A stretch of 64,000 bases of DNA from Pleomorphomonas sp. NRK KF1 (GTDB lineage Bacteria > Pseudomonadota > Alphaproteobacteria > Rhizobiales > Pleomorphomonadaceae), in assembly GCF_023721755.1 (NCBI RefSeq), contig NZ_JAMDLH010000003.1, forward strand, positions 62,001 through 126,000, given 5' to 3'. A program made the position numbers and the translations under genes. The first letter of the stretch is position 1. Each line of letters begins with the position of its first letter. Positions 27,364 through 37,106 of the stretch are shown one piece after another. The notes beneath the pieces were generated by a model. It saw only the letters and a program-made list of their open reading frames with translations. It did no database searches and was not told the DNA's origin.

Positions 27364-29292
27364 TCAGAAGCTCTGGCCGAGGCCGATGTAGAGGCCGAAG
27401 GTGGAGTCGCCGGGCTTTGGATCGAGCGGTAGCGCCACGTCGAGTCGCACAGGCCCGAGACCGGTATAGTAGCGGACGCCGGCGCCGGCAGCGAACCGCA
27501 GCCCTTCCGAGAAATCCGGGTAGCTCGACGCGAAGGCGTTGCCGGCATCGACGAAGCCGACCACGCCGAAACTGTCGGTCACTTTCGCGCGCAGTTCGAC
27601 GGAGCCTTCGAGATGCGACAGGCCACCCGTCACAGAGCCGTTTTCCTCCGGCCCAAGGCTGCGATAGGCATAGCCGCGGACCGAAGAACCGCCGCCTGCA
27701 TAGTACAGGCGGCCATTGGGCATCTCGTCGATCGGTGCGCCGAGGATCGAGCCGGCCGCGAGCCGCCCGGCGATGACGAAGCGGCCTTCGCTATCGACCG
27801 GCCAGTAGGAGGCGACGGAAGCGTCGACGATGGCACCGACGTTGCCGAAGTTGGCCTCGTAGAAGGGTTCGAGGCTCGCCTTGGCGTCGAATCCTTCGTG
27901 CGGATCGGTCTTGTCGTCGCGGCTGTCATAGATGAGGCCGAGCGGAAGGCCGGTGAACAGGAACTTGTCGGTGCCTTGGGAGTCTTCGTCGCGGGAGGCA
28001 GTAACGCCGAGACCCAACGAAGCGGAAAGCTGCTCGGTAATGGCGTGGGTCAGGCCCACCTTCGCCGTGATCGCCGTCTCGGTATAGGTGTCGGGCGTTT
28101 CCCGCGTCGCACCCAGCTCGGCGGTGAGATCGGTGAACGGAGTGATGATGCCCGGGCGGGTGAAGGTGGCCGAGAGGTCGTAGTTGAAATCTTTTGGGTC
28201 GACGCCGGCAATGCCGTTTACCGCGCCGGACAGCCTGAGGGACTCGGCATGTCCCCAGAGGTTGCGGTGTTGCCAGTAGGCTTCGAGGCCGGCGCCATCC
28301 TCCGTGGCATAGCTGACGCCGCCGCCGAACACGCGGAGCGGTCGCTCGGCGACGTTGAGGGTCAGCGGTAGCTCGCCATTCGGGCCGAGCGCCTTGGCTT
28401 CCTCGATGCGCTGGCTGGAGAACACCTGCAGCCGTCGGAGGTTTTTCTGTCCGCGCTCGATGGCGGCGGGATCATAAGGCGTGCTTGGCTCGATGCCGGT
28501 CATCCATGCCGTGTATTCGGGGTTCATGCGGCTGGTGCCGGTGACCGCCAGTGGCCCGAAGGTGGCTGCAGGACCGGGATCGACCGTGATGGTCACGTCG
28601 AGCGTCGACGTATCGTGTTGGGCGACGGTATCGCGCTTGACGATGCTGGCAAGTGGGTGTCCGCGCCGGCGCCAGGCGTCGATCAGCAGCTTCTCCGATC
28701 CGGTCACTGCGCCGGCTCGCGCCGGCTCGCCGACGGCAAGGCCGATCTCGGCCGGCGTCGACTTCTTGAAGTCGGCGTCTTCCGCCCCAAGCGGAGGCGC
28801 GCCGGTGATCTCCACCTTGCCGAAGCGGAAAAGCGGGCCCGGCGTCACGCGCATCGCCACCTTCACCGGTTGCGGCAAGGTCGAATCCGGAGCGATGGAA
28901 TCGGGATCGCGACCATCGATCGTGATCTCGATGGTGCCGCCGTAACGGCCCGCCCTGTAGAGGGCGGCGGTGATGCGGCCATACTCGGCATTGACGCGAC
29001 TGAGGAAGGCGGCCGTCGAGGGCGGCGGCGTCTCGTCGCGGCCGGACCACAGAGCCGAGGCGGCGAGAACCGCCGCGTGCAGGTCGTCGTCGGCGCCGAC
29101 CGTATCGATCGCCACGGTGTAGCGCTGGGCGTCGGGGGAAATGTCGGGGTCGGGCTCCGCTTCGAAGAATCGATGGCCGAAAAGCTCGAAGGCGATGGCT
29201 TTGCCCGGCAACAAGGGAATGGAAAGCAATGCCGCCGCTACGGCCACGAGGCGAGCGGTCGTCGGGGGTAATCTCTTCCCTTTGGCCCGCAT
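27364..29292 (-). CDS. tamA: translocation and assembly module protein TamA (BamA/Omp85 family)
   Basis: Outer-membrane Omp85 protein of 642 aa. It has a signal peptide (VAVAAALLSIPLLPGKAIA), periplasmic POTRA-type domains to about residue 300 (VTPGPLFRFGKVEITG, VDPGPAATFGPLAVTG) and a 16-strand barrel ending with a terminal phenylalanine (LGQSF). GGGSSVRGYAYRSLGP matches the conserved VRGY/F motif of barrel loop 6. I chose the ATG at 29292 (AAGGGG SD) over a GTG at 29313. It is the first gene of the tamA-tamB unit. Confidence 0.93.
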   Translation of the reverse strand: MRAKGKRLPPTTARLVAVAAALLSIPLLPGKAIAFELFGHRFFEAEPDPDISPDAQRYTVAIDTVGADDDLHAAVLAASALWSGRDETPPPSTAAFLSRVNAEYGRITAALYRAGRYGGTIEITIDGRDPDSIAPDSTLPQPVKVAMRVTPGPLFRFGKVEITGAPPLGAEDADFKKSTPAEIGLAVGEPARAGAVTGSEKLLIDAWRRRGHPLASIVKRDTVAQHDTSTLDVTITVDPGPAATFGPLAVTGTSRMNPEYTAWMTGIEPSTPYDPAAIERGQKNLRRLQVFSSQRIEEAKALGPNGELPLTLNVAERPLRVFGGGVSYATEDGAGLEAYWQHRNLWGHAESLRLSGAVNGIAGVDPKDFNYDLSATFTRPGIITPFTDLTAELGATRETPDTYTETAITAKVGLTHAITEQLSASLGLGVTASRDEDSQGTDKFLFTGLPLGLIYDSRDDKTDPHEGFDAKASLEPFYEANFGNVGAIVDASVASYWPVDSEGRFVIAGRLAAGSILGAPIDEMPNGRLYYAGGGSSVRGYAYRSLGPEENGSVTGGLSHLEGSVELRAKVTDSFGVVGFVDAGNAFASSYPDFSEGLRFAAGAGVRYYTGLGPVRLDVALPLDPKPGDSTFGLYIGLGQSF

Positions 29293-29431
29293 GAAACGCC
29301 CCTTCCAACTCACGCGACGGACGACGACCGGTTTGGTTCCAGCACCTCGTTCGAGACGATTAGAATAAATTGGGGTTACCGAACAGGAAAGATGACAATC
29401 ATCGCAATTCGTCCTGCCCGTCGTGGCGACG

Positions 29432-29463
29432 AAAAAACGGCCCGCGAGGGGGAGCGCGGGCCG
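29432..29463 (-). terminator. intrinsic terminator of the GH127 transporter operon
   Basis: On the minus strand, CGGCCCGCG and CGCGGGCCG arms with an 8-nt loop are followed by six T. It lies 28 bp beyond the stop of the ATPase gene. Confidence 0.85.
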
Positions 29464-29491
29464 AGTTGCCTCTTGGAGTCTGGAGGAGAGG

Positions 29492-30559
29492 TCAGCGGAT
29501 GCGTAAGCCGCCTTCGTTGAATATGTAACGTCGATCTGACGGGCAGCCGAGTGTGATGGTGTCGCCGGAGCGGACGTCCGGCCCGTCCCGATACTCGACG
29601 ATCAGCGGTTGTCCGTCGGTGAGCTGGCAATAGAGGTAGCGCGTGCCACCGAGGTATTCGAGCACGTCGACGCGCGCCTCGATGCCGCCGGCGGCGCCGA
29701 CGATCAGGTGTTCCGGCCTGAGGCCGAAGGTCACCTTGTCGCCCGGCGTCAATCCGGCGCCGGCGATGGGCGCATCTTCGGCCCGTCCTCCGAGTTCCAC
29801 CTTGCCCTCGCCCCGCCAGACGGCATCGAGCAGGTTCATGCGCGGGGACCCGATGAAGCCGGCAACGAAGGCGTTGTCGGGGTCTTCGTAGACCGTGCGG
29901 GGCGATCCCGCCTGTTCCACCCGGCCATCGCGCAGCACGACGATCACGTCGGCGAGCGTCATCGCCTCGGTCTGGTCGTGCGTCACGTAGATCATGGTGT
30001 TGCCGAGCTCGCGGTGCAGCCGGGCGATCTCGACGCGCATGGAGACGCGCAGCTCGGCATCGAGGTTGGAGAGCGGCTCGTCGAACAGGAACACCTCCGG
30101 CTGGCGTACGATGGCCCGGCCGATGGCGACGCGCTGCCGCTGGCCGCCGGAAAGCTGGCCGGGGCGGCGATCGAGAAGCTGCTCGATCTTCAGGATGGCG
30201 GCCGCTGCCGCCACCCGCTCGTCGATCACCGCCTTGTCGGTGCGCTGCATCTTCAGGCCGAAGGCCAGATTGTCGCGAACCGTCATGTGCGGATAGAGCG
30301 CGTAGCTCTGGAACACCATGGCGATGCCGCGCTGCGACGGATCGACATCGGTGACCTCACGACCCTTGATGGCGATCTCGCCGTCGGTCACCTCCTCAAG
30401 GCCGGCGATCATGCGCAACAGGGTCGACTTGCCGCAGCCCGACGGCCCGACGAACACGACGAACGCGCCGTCGGGAATCGAGAGGTTGACGCCGTGGATG
30501 ACCTCCATCGAGCCGTAGCTCTTGCGCACCTCGGTCAGTTGAACGCCAGTGTCGGCCAT
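29492..30559 (-). CDS. CUT1 sugar ABC ATPase (UgpC/MsmK-like)
   Basis: ABC ATPase of 355 aa. It has Walker [11 protein letters not shown]-loop [13 protein letters not shown], signature [13 protein letters not shown], Walker [14 protein letters not shown]-loop [11 protein letters not shown] and a C-terminal regulatory domain with [11 protein letters not shown]. It is the last gene of the operon and starts 5 bp after the GH127 gene. It is similar in type to the ATPase at 16065 but not a copy. It drives the permeases at 32559 and 33419. Confidence 0.93.
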   Translation of the reverse strand: MADTGVQLTEVRKSYGSMEVIHGVNLSIPDGAFVVFVGPSGCGKSTLLRMIAGLEEVTDGEIAIKGREVTDVDPSQRGIAMVFQSYALYPHMTVRDNLAFGLKMQRTDKAVIDERVAAAAAILKIEQLLDRRPGQLSGGQRQRVAIGRAIVRQPEVFLFDEPLSNLDAELRVSMRVEIARLHRELGNTMIYVTHDQTEAMTLADVIVVLRDGRVEQAGSPRTVYEDPDNAFVAGFIGSPRMNLLDAVWRGEGKVELGGRAEDAPIAGAGLTPGDKVTFGLRPEHLIVGAAGGIEARVDVLEYLGGTRYLYCQLTDGQPLIVEYRDGPDVRSGDTITLGCPSDRRYIFNEGGLRIR

Positions 30560-30564
30560 GGTCC

Positions 30565-32532
30565 TCACGCTCCGGTCTTCTTCGAACCACCGCGCATCCA
30601 GACGAGCATCTCGCCGGGCTCGCGGTTGTCCCAGAGGTGGTAGGGCACGAAGCGCGCCTTGGCGGGCTCCGTCGCGGGGGGCGTCTCGCGGTAGAGCGAA
30701 CCGTCGAACCCGGTGCTGACGTCGCGCGTCGCTTCGATGTCGAGCGCAACGGCGCCACCGAGTGCTTCCACCACGGTTTCGCTGGCGCGTGCCGGATCGC
30801 CGGTGACGGTGAGCGCGTTGAGGCCATCGCCGTTGTCGACGCCTTCGGCGCAGTAGACCAGCGGCCCGCGCATCAGCGCGAAGCGGCCGGTATCCTGACG
30901 AACGCGCGGATCGGCCCAGAGGGCGCGCGGGATCAGCGGCAGTTCGAGGTCGATGACTTCGCGGCCGGTCCACTCGTGTTCGATGCGCGCGTAGCCATCC
31001 ACCATGACCGAATCGAGGTCGACAGCGCCTCCGTCGATCGACAGCTTGGCGCCCTTGGCCCAACCGGGTATGCGCAGGGAGATGGCGAAGCGCGTCGGCT
31101 TTTCCACCTTCAGGGACAGCCGCACCGCGCCGTGCCATGGATAGCGCGTGGCCTGGCTGAGTTCGATCTTGGTGCCGGCCACCTCGGCCTTGACCGAGCT
31201 CTCGCCATAGAGATGCACGGCGATCTCGTCCTTGGCGACCGCATACATGTAGGAGCCGACCGAGGCGACCAGACGGGCGATGTTGGGCGGGCAGCACGGG
31301 CAGCGGTGCCACACCCAGCGGTGATGCTTGCCGGCGCTTTCGAGCGGGTTCTCGTAGAAGAAGGTCTTGCCGTCGAGCGACAGGCCGGAGAGCGAACCGT
31401 TGTAGAGCGCGACTTCCATGATGTCGGCAAAGCGGCGGTTGGGGCCGCGGCCGAGCATGCGGTTGGCCCAGAACACCAGGCCGACCGACGCGCAGGTCTC
31501 GGCATAGGCGCTTTCGTTCGGCAGGTCGTAGTAATCGGTGAAGCCCTCGTTGGCCGCCGCCGGCCCGATGCCGCCGGTGACGTACATCTGCTTGGTGACG
31601 AGATCGTCCCACAGCGTTTCGAGCGCCGAGGTCAGCGTGTCGTCACTGTACTCGGTGGCGATGTCGGCCATGCCCGAATAGAGATACATGGCGCGCACGG
31701 CGTGCCCGACGACCTTCGTCTGCTCGCGCACCGGCTGGTGCGACTGGTTGTAATGGTAGGATCCGAAGACGAAATTCTTGGGATCGCGACCGTCGCGCTG
31801 GGCCTCGATGTCGAAATAGTGCGGCTCGGTTCCCCGCTCGTCGATGAAATACTTGGAAAGGTCCATGTACTTCTGCTCGCCGGTGACGCGGGCGAGCTTG
31901 ACCAGCGCCAGCTCGATCTCCTCATGCCCGCAATAGCCGGCGATCTGGTTCGGACCGTGCCCGAACTTGTCGATGATATGGTCGACGTAGCGGCACATGA
32001 TGTCCATCAGCTTGCGCTTGCCGGTGGCCTGATAATAGGCGACGGCGCCCTCGATCAGGTGGCCGGCGCAATAGAGCTCATGCGTATCGCGAAGGTTGGT
32101 CCATTCGCGACCGGGCACGACGCGCAGGTACCAGGAGTTGAGATAACCGTCTTCCCGCTGCAGCTTGCCGTAGAGGTCGACGATGGCGTCGACGCGCGCT
32201 TCGAGCTTCGGATTGGGCTTGCGATAGAGCGAGTAGGCGACCGTTTCGATCGACTTGCCGAGATCGCTGTCCCAGAACATCTGGGTTGAGACCATGGCCT
32301 TGTGCTCGGTGGCCGGCACGGTCGGGCTCATCGAATTATAGGGGATGACGACGCCGGGGCTTGGCTGGTCGACGTCGATCGCCTTCAGCATGCCCGCCTG
32401 GATGCAGCGGTCCAGCAGGGTTTCGGCCGTCGCTTCGCAGACGGCATCCTGGCGGGCGCCGAACAGACCGCCGAGCACGACGGACGGCACGGGGACGGGA
32501 CGGAACTGACGGTCTCTCTTGGTCTTGGTCAT
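30565..32532 (-). CDS. GH127 beta-L-arabinofuranosidase
   Basis: Glycoside hydrolase of 655 aa (DUF1680/GH127), without a signal peptide. It should therefore act in the cytoplasm on imported oligosaccharides. The zinc-cysteine active site of the family is present: E345 and C347 in [10 protein letters not shown], and C411, C413, C414 in HRCPCCPPN. In HypBA1 the equivalent cysteine is the nucleophile. It sits between the permease and ATPase genes of a CUT1 importer. Natural substrates would be beta-L-arabinofuranosides such as the hydroxyproline-linked arabinan of plant extensins. Other GH127 activities (for example on aceric acid or other furanosides) cannot be excluded. Confidence 0.88.
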   Translation of the reverse strand: MTKTKRDRQFRPVPVPSVVLGGLFGARQDAVCEATAETLLDRCIQAGMLKAIDVDQPSPGVVIPYNSMSPTVPATEHKAMVSTQMFWDSDLGKSIETVAYSLYRKPNPKLEARVDAIVDLYGKLQREDGYLNSWYLRVVPGREWTNLRDTHELYCAGHLIEGAVAYYQATGKRKLMDIMCRYVDHIIDKFGHGPNQIAGYCGHEEIELALVKLARVTGEQKYMDLSKYFIDERGTEPHYFDIEAQRDGRDPKNFVFGSYHYNQSHQPVREQTKVVGHAVRAMYLYSGMADIATEYSDDTLTSALETLWDDLVTKQMYVTGGIGPAAANEGFTDYYDLPNESAYAETCASVGLVFWANRMLGRGPNRRFADIMEVALYNGSLSGLSLDGKTFFYENPLESAGKHHRWVWHRCPCCPPNIARLVASVGSYMYAVAKDEIAVHLYGESSVKAEVAGTKIELSQATRYPWHGAVRLSLKVEKPTRFAISLRIPGWAKGAKLSIDGGAVDLDSVMVDGYARIEHEWTGREVIDLELPLIPRALWADPRVRQDTGRFALMRGPLVYCAEGVDNGDGLNALTVTGDPARASETVVEALGGAVALDIEATRDVSTGFDGSLYRETPPATEPAKARFVPYHLWDNREPGEMLVWMRGGSKKTGA

Positions 32533-32558
32533 GATCTGATTTCCAATGAGGGGAAATG

Positions 32559-33422
32559 TCACTTCACGGCGCCGGCCATCAGGCCGCGCATGTAGTAGCG
32601 TTGCAGGAGCAGGAAGACGAACAGGCAGGGCACGCTCATCACGGTGACGCCGGCCTGAACCGCGCCCCAGTCGATGGCGCCGAGCCGACCGGCGCGCACC
32701 GCCGAAATCAGGATCGGCAAGGTGAACTTGCTGTTGTCCGACAGCAGCACGAGGGCGGCAAGGAACTCGTTCCAAGAGTTGAGGAAGGCGAAGATCGCCA
32801 CCGTGACGATGCCCGGCAGCACCAGCGGCAGCAGCACGCGGACGAGCAGCCTGAGGTCGCGGGCGCCGTCGATGCGGGCGGCTTCTTCGATCTCCTTCGG
32901 CACGGCGTCGAAGGCGTTGCGCATCATGAACACCGAGAAGGGAAGCTGCAGGGTTACATAGACCAGCGTCAGCCCGATCAGCGAGTTGTTGAGGCCCAGC
33001 TTGGCGAGGATGATGAAGAGAGGCGTCAGGATCGACTGGAACGGGATCATCAGCGTGGCGATGATCAGCACGAACAGCGCATTCTTGAACATGAAGCGGT
33101 AGCGCGAGAAGCCGTAGCCGGCGAGCAGGCTCACGATTACCGTGAGCAAGGCCGTGCCGATCGCCACCGCCGCCGAGTTCAACGTGTGCTGCCAGACCCC
33201 GGCGCCGAAGCTGTCGAGGCTGCGGTAGGCGTCGAGGCTGAAGCCGTTGGTCGGCCACGGCGGAATGGGAGGAAGCCGGGCTTCCGTGCCATGCCGGAAC
33301 GACGAGAGGATGGTGATGACGAACGGCGCCAGGAAGAACACGGCGAGCAGGATGCCGGTTCCGTGGTAGCTGCCGGCGCCGAACAGGGCGCGCCGCGCGC
33401 GAGCTTCTTTCTTGGTGGTCAT
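32559..33422 (-). CDS. CUT1 sugar ABC permease (MalG-like)
   Basis: Inner-membrane permease of 287 aa with six predicted transmembrane segments. The EAA loop is KEIEEAARIDGARDLRLLVR. The C-terminus (LLLQRYYMRGLMAGAVK) is typical of MalG partners. It overlaps the MalF-like gene by 4 bp and is 26 bp from the GH127 gene. Its length is normal for the family, in contrast to the extended MalG-type protein at 13589. Confidence 0.92.
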   Translation of the reverse strand: MTTKKEARARRALFGAGSYHGTGILLAVFFLAPFVITILSSFRHGTEARLPPIPPWPTNGFSLDAYRSLDSFGAGVWQHTLNSAAVAIGTALLTVIVSLLAGYGFSRYRFMFKNALFVLIIATLMIPFQSILTPLFIILAKLGLNNSLIGLTLVYVTLQLPFSVFMMRNAFDAVPKEIEEAARIDGARDLRLLVRVLLPLVLPGIVTVAIFAFLNSWNEFLAALVLLSDNSKFTLPILISAVRAGRLGAIDWGAVQAGVTVMSVPCLFVFLLLQRYYMRGLMAGAVK

Positions 33423-34339
33423 GCCCGCTCCTCCCCGACGCGCAGCAGCCAGAGCTGGAAGATGCTGATCAGCACCAGGATGACCAGGAGCGCCAGCGAC
33501 ATGGCGGCGCCGTAGCCGAGGTTGAAGGAGACGAAGGACTGGTTGAAGATGTAGTAGACCACCGAGATCATCTTGTTCTGAGGTCCGCCGGCCGTCATGA
33601 TGTAGAACTGGTCGAAGGCGAGGATCGAGCCGGTCACCGACAGGATCAGCGACAGCGCCATGGTCTTTCGCATCAGGGGCAGCGTCACGTAGAAGAAGCG
33701 CTTCCAGCGGTTGGCGCCGTCGATGCGCGCCGCCTCTCCGAGCTCGGTCGGAATGGCCTGCAGGCCGGTGAGCAAAATGATCATCGTGAAGCCGGCCACC
33801 TTCCAGACCACCATCAGGCAGACGATGAAGAAGGCGCTGTCGAAACTGGCGAAGAAGTTGGTCTTGAGATCGACGATCCCGAGCCAGGCGAGAAGCGGGT
33901 TGAGAAAGCCGCTGTCGACATTGGCGAACCACACCCAGAGCAGCGACGCCGAGGCGAGGCCCACCACCACGGGCATGAAAATCGCCGTCCGATAGACGCC
34001 GACCATCTTCCGTTGCCGCTCGACGAAGATGGCGAGCGGAAAGGCGAGGGCGAAGATCGCTATGGTGATGATCACCGTGTAGTAGGCGGTGAAGCCCAGC
34101 GCCGAATAGAAGCGGGTGTCGGAAAACATCCGAATGTAGTTGTTGAGCCCGATGAAGCGGGGCACGCCGAGCAGCGGCCACTTGTGGAGACTCATCCAGA
34201 AGGTGAACAGCACCGGCAGGATGAAGAACATGATCACCAGCACCATGGCCGGTGCGATGTAGAGAAGGCCCTTCCATTGCGACCGGCGCTTGGGTCGGCG
34301 CCGGCGGGTAGGGCGGGATAGGCTGTCGGCGAGGGTCAT
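33419..34339 (-). CDS. CUT1 sugar ABC permease (MalF-like)
   Basis: Inner-membrane permease of 306 aa with a basic N-terminal tail (RPTRRRRPKRRSQWKG), six transmembrane segments and an EAA loop TELGEAARIDGANRWKRFFY. Two ATGs are possible; I chose 34339 over 34360 (seven residues longer) because the upstream one has its purine stretch only 3 nt away. It follows the binding-protein gene after 127 bp, a gap with no obvious terminator. Confidence 0.9.
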   Translation of the reverse strand: MTLADSLSRPTRRRRPKRRSQWKGLLYIAPAMVLVIMFFILPVLFTFWMSLHKWPLLGVPRFIGLNNYIRMFSDTRFYSALGFTAYYTVIITIAIFALAFPLAIFVERQRKMVGVYRTAIFMPVVVGLASASLLWVWFANVDSGFLNPLLAWLGIVDLKTNFFASFDSAFFIVCLMVVWKVAGFTMIILLTGLQAIPTELGEAARIDGANRWKRFFYVTLPLMRKTMALSLILSVTGSILAFDQFYIMTAGGPQNKMISVVYYIFNQSFVSFNLGYGAAMSLALLVILVLISIFQLWLLRVGEERA

Positions 34340-34466
34340 CGCTGCCGCTCTTCTTGTCATTCGCCTGCAAGGTGGCGGATGGTCGAAATCAGGGGATCGG
34401 GCGCCGCGGCGTTCCGAGGGAAAGGCCGGCCGGATGGTTTCCGGCCGGTTGGTCGCGAAACGGCCC

Positions 34467-35708
34467 TTACTGGGCGTTGTCGATGATGCTCTGCATCTCT
34501 TCCTGGGCGGTGGCGAAAGCAGCGTCCACGTCGTCACCGAAGATGGCGGCGTTGGTGAACGAGGCCCACGGACCGTTGGCGCTGTTGATCAGATCGTTGA
34601 ACTGCAGCGTGTAGGGCGTCTTGGCGACGGCGATGGCATCGACGCCGACCTGCATGCGCGGATCGAGATCCTTCAACACCTCGGCGGCGATGTCCGAACG
34701 GGTCGGCAGGCTGCCGTATTTCGCCATCACCTTCTGTCCTTCGAGCGAGTAGGCATACTCGAGGAAGTTCTTGGCGATGTCGGCGCGCGGCGAACCCTTG
34801 GTGATGACGAAGTTGTCACCGCCGGCGAAGGACGACGTCTTGCCGTCGACGCTCGGGATCAGCGACACGCCGAAATGAATGTCCGGATGCTCGGTGACCA
34901 GCGTGCCGATGGCGAAGGCGCCGAGATTCTGCTGGCCGATCTTGCCATTGGTGATCGACAGGAAGTTGGTGCCGGTGTCGGAAGCGGCGCCCGGCGGCAC
35001 CACGTCCGCCTTGACCATCTCGCGATAATAGTCGACCGCCTTGCGCATCTCGGGCGTGTCGAGCGTCGCCGTCTTGCCGTCCTCCGACAGGATGTCCGCG
35101 CCGGCGCCCCATGTGAGCGGCATGAAGGTGAAGATCATGCAGCCGCCGCAGCCGCCGCCGGAGAAGTAGAAGCCGTAGGTGTCGTCGCCGAGGGCCCTGA
35201 TCTTCTTGGCATTCTCGGAAATCTCTTCCCAGGTGGTCGGCGCCTTGTCCGGATCGAGGCCGGCCTTCTTGTAGAGATCCTTGTTCCAGGCGAACACCGA
35301 TGTCTCGACCGACAGCGGCATGCCATAGATCTTGTCTTCATAGGTGCCGAGCTTGACGTGGCTCGGGGACAGCGACGAGAAATAGGGGAGGGCCTTGGCC
35401 CAGTCGGTCAGATCCTCGAGCTGATCGGCGGCCGCGAAGGCCGGATTGTAGATCAGGTCGAGGGACAGGGCGTCGGGCGCCTGGCCGCCGGCGATGGCGG
35501 TGGCGTACTTCTGCACCAGCTCGGAGAAGGGAACCTCCGTCATCTGGATCTTGTCTTCGTGGCTGGCGTTATAGGCCTCGACCAGCTTGGTGAACGAGGC
35601 GCCGATGCCGCTGCGCACCCACATCTGCAGCGTTTCGGCCTGCGCCGCACCGGCGGCGAAACAGAACGTGACGAGACTGGCCGCAGCCAGCAGCTTGTTG
35701 AACTTCAT
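34467..35708 (-). CDS. CUT1 sugar ABC substrate-binding protein
   Basis: Extracellular solute-binding protein (family 1) of 413 aa with a Sec signal ending AAQA and mature start ETLQMWVRSG. GGAGGAG precedes the ATG. The stretch YFSGGGCGGCMIFTF contains two close cysteines in the ligand cleft region, which is uncommon for the family. It is the first transporter gene after the LacI regulator (47-bp gap). Operon context with GH127 predicts an arabinofuranose-containing oligosaccharide as ligand. Confidence 0.92.
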   Translation of the reverse strand: MKFNKLLAAASLVTFCFAAGAAQAETLQMWVRSGIGASFTKLVEAYNASHEDKIQMTEVPFSELVQKYATAIAGGQAPDALSLDLIYNPAFAAADQLEDLTDWAKALPYFSSLSPSHVKLGTYEDKIYGMPLSVETSVFAWNKDLYKKAGLDPDKAPTTWEEISENAKKIRALGDDTYGFYFSGGGCGGCMIFTFMPLTWGAGADILSEDGKTATLDTPEMRKAVDYYREMVKADVVPPGAASDTGTNFLSITNGKIGQQNLGAFAIGTLVTEHPDIHFGVSLIPSVDGKTSSFAGGDNFVITKGSPRADIAKNFLEYAYSLEGQKVMAKYGSLPTRSDIAAEVLKDLDPRMQVGVDAIAVAKTPYTLQFNDLINSANGPWASFTNAAIFGDDVDAAFATAQEEMQSIIDNAQ

Positions 35709-35755
35709 TGCTCTCTCCTCCAAAGCGGGTTCCTCTTCCCGCGAAATCCATGGCT

Positions 35756-36778
35756 TCAGGCCGAAGTTTCCAAACCTCGACAGGACTGGCGGACTACCAG
35801 TGAGCACGGCAGCTTGCGGATGCCCGACTGCACCTCTCTACCCTCCGACATGGCCAGAATGAGCCGGCCGGCTTCCCGGCCGAGTGTCCTGAGGTTCATG
35901 TCCACCGTCGTCAGCGGCGGCCGCGTCTGGGCCGCCACGATCTCCCAGTTGTCGAAGCCGACCACGGCCACATCTTCCGGCACCCTGACGCCGCGTTCGC
36001 GCAGGCCGTCGACCACGCCGCGTGCGATCTGGTCGTTGCCGCAGAAGATGCCGTCCGGCTTCTCTCCGCCGCGGTCCCAGAGCTGCGCCACCGCCTCGTG
36101 TCCCCAGGCTTCGGCCCAGATGCCATGGAGGACCTCCGGTGGTCCGTCGATTGCGGTACGATAGGCATCGGCGCGTTCGCGCACCGACTGGAACGTCTTG
36201 GGGCCGGTCACGTGAACGATCCTCTGACAACCGGCGTCGATCAGGCATCGGGCGGCCAGTCGGGCGCCCTGTTCGTCGTCGGACCGGAGCGTCACGCCAT
36301 CGGCCGCTCCCTTGGTAAAGGCATAGACCACCGGCACCGAAAGGCCGGAAAGGTCGACGGGCAACTGCCGGTCGAGGCGCTTGCCCGACGCGATGATCCC
36401 GTCGACGCTCTTGTCGAGCATGGCGTCGACATGAACGCGCGCCCGCTCCGGATCGTCCTCGATGGCGCACAGGAAGACCGATACGCCATGTCCCACCAGC
36501 TCCTCGGATATGCCGGCCATCACCGGCAGGGTGAAGCGGCCGTAGGTGTCGTTGGTCAGAAGGCCGATGGTGAAGCTGCGCTTGGTGATCAGACCCCGCG
36601 CCAACGCATTGGGTCGGAAGCCGACCTCCAGCGCTACCTTCTTCACCCGCTCCCGCGTCTCGACGCTCATCCGGCCGCTGCCGTTGAGCGCCTTGGAAGC
36701 GGTCGAGATCGATACGTCCGCCAGCGCCGCCACGGTGTGGATCGTGACCCGCCCGCGCTTGCCACCGGTGACGCTCAG
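35756..36778 (-). CDS. LacI-family transcriptional regulator, likely CTG start
   Basis: LacI regulator of about 340 aa. The HTH is VTIHTVAALADVSISTASKA, then LNGSGRMSVETRERV. The first conventional start in frame (GTG, 36733) would remove the beginning of the HTH. No ATG, GTG or TTG exists between the upstream in-frame TAA and that GTG. A CTG at 36778 lies 5 nt after GGAGG and restores a complete domain, so I place the start there. The effector domain follows (YGRFTLPVMAGISEELVGHG and PDGIFCGNDQIARGVVDGL). It heads the operon with the binding protein, permeases, GH127 and ATPase and probably senses arabinofuranosides. Confidence 0.85.
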   Translation of the reverse strand: MSVTGGKRGRVTIHTVAALADVSISTASKALNGSGRMSVETRERVKKVALEVGFRPNALARGLITKRSFTIGLLTNDTYGRFTLPVMAGISEELVGHGVSVFLCAIEDDPERARVHVDAMLDKSVDGIIASGKRLDRQLPVDLSGLSVPVVYAFTKGAADGVTLRSDDEQGARLAARCLIDAGCQRIVHVTGPKTFQSVRERADAYRTAIDGPPEVLHGIWAEAWGHEAVAQLWDRGGEKPDGIFCGNDQIARGVVDGLRERGVRVPEDVAVVGFDNWEIVAAQTRPPLTTVDMNLRTLGREAGRLILAMSEGREVQSGIRKLPCSLVVRQSCRGLETSA

Positions 36779-36804
36779 TTTCTCCTCCCTCGTTCGTTGT
36801 CGAT

Positions 36805-36820
36805 GAGAAAACCTTTTCTC
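36805..36820. promoter_or_regulatory. LacI-type operator, copy 1
   Basis: GAGAAAA and TTTTCTC arms around CC, 27 bp upstream of the proposed CTG start of the LacI gene. It is a near match to copy 2 at 36837-36854. Confidence 0.7.
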
Positions 36821-36836
36821 TTAGACCAAGTCAATA

Positions 36837-36854
36837 TGAGAAAACATTTTCTCA
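36837..36854. promoter_or_regulatory. LacI-type operator, copy 2
   Basis: TGAGAAAACATTTTCTCA, 8-bp arms around CA. Its centre is 33 bp from that of copy 1, about three helical turns, so two repressor dimers would bind on the same DNA face. A further half-site-like AAGGTTTTCTGA follows. Confidence 0.75.
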
Positions 36855-37037
36855 CGGCGCGAAGGTTTTCTGATGCTCGGTGAGCCGTCGCGGCGCCATG
36901 TTATTGGCGATACAGGTTTTTACTCATTCGTTTTGAACCTGTGCCGACGGTGTGATGGCGAGCAGGGAGCCGGCAGCTAGACTAAAAGCTGACGCTCTGC
37001 ACCTGCTCTGACCCTCTTGGTCGGGCAGGAGGGGACG

Positions 37038-37078
37038 AAAAAAGGCGGCGGGGCGATCCAGTGGAGTCGCCCCGCCGC
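37038..37078 (-). terminator. intrinsic terminator of the split-transketolase operon
   Basis: On the minus strand, a 12-bp GC-rich stem (arms at 37044-37056 and 37067-37078) is followed by six T. It lies 29 bp after the kinase stop codon. Confidence 0.88.
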
Positions 37079-37106
37079 TCGATTGAAATCCTACCTGTGC
37101 CGTTCG

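Larger units (their letters stand above)
36779..37106. other. intergenic region: twin operators and one terminator
   Basis: This gap of 328 bp lies between the LacI gene and the FGGY kinase, both on the minus strand. It holds the two LacI-type operators and, at 37038-37078, the terminator of the kinase operon. From 36880 to 37030 I see no conserved gene or site. Confidence 0.6.

Noticed and set aside
29609-30643. Plus-strand frame antisense to the CUT1 ATPase
   Set aside because: Shadow ORF of high-GC DNA; the minus-strand gene has complete ABC motifs.
34290-36164. Plus-strand frame of 624 codons over the binding protein and LacI genes
   Set aside because: It spans two convincingly coding minus-strand genes and shows no recognisable domain.
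36733-36735. GTG as start of the second LacI gene
   Set aside because: It would remove the first residues of the helix-turn-helix. A CTG after GGAGG fits better.
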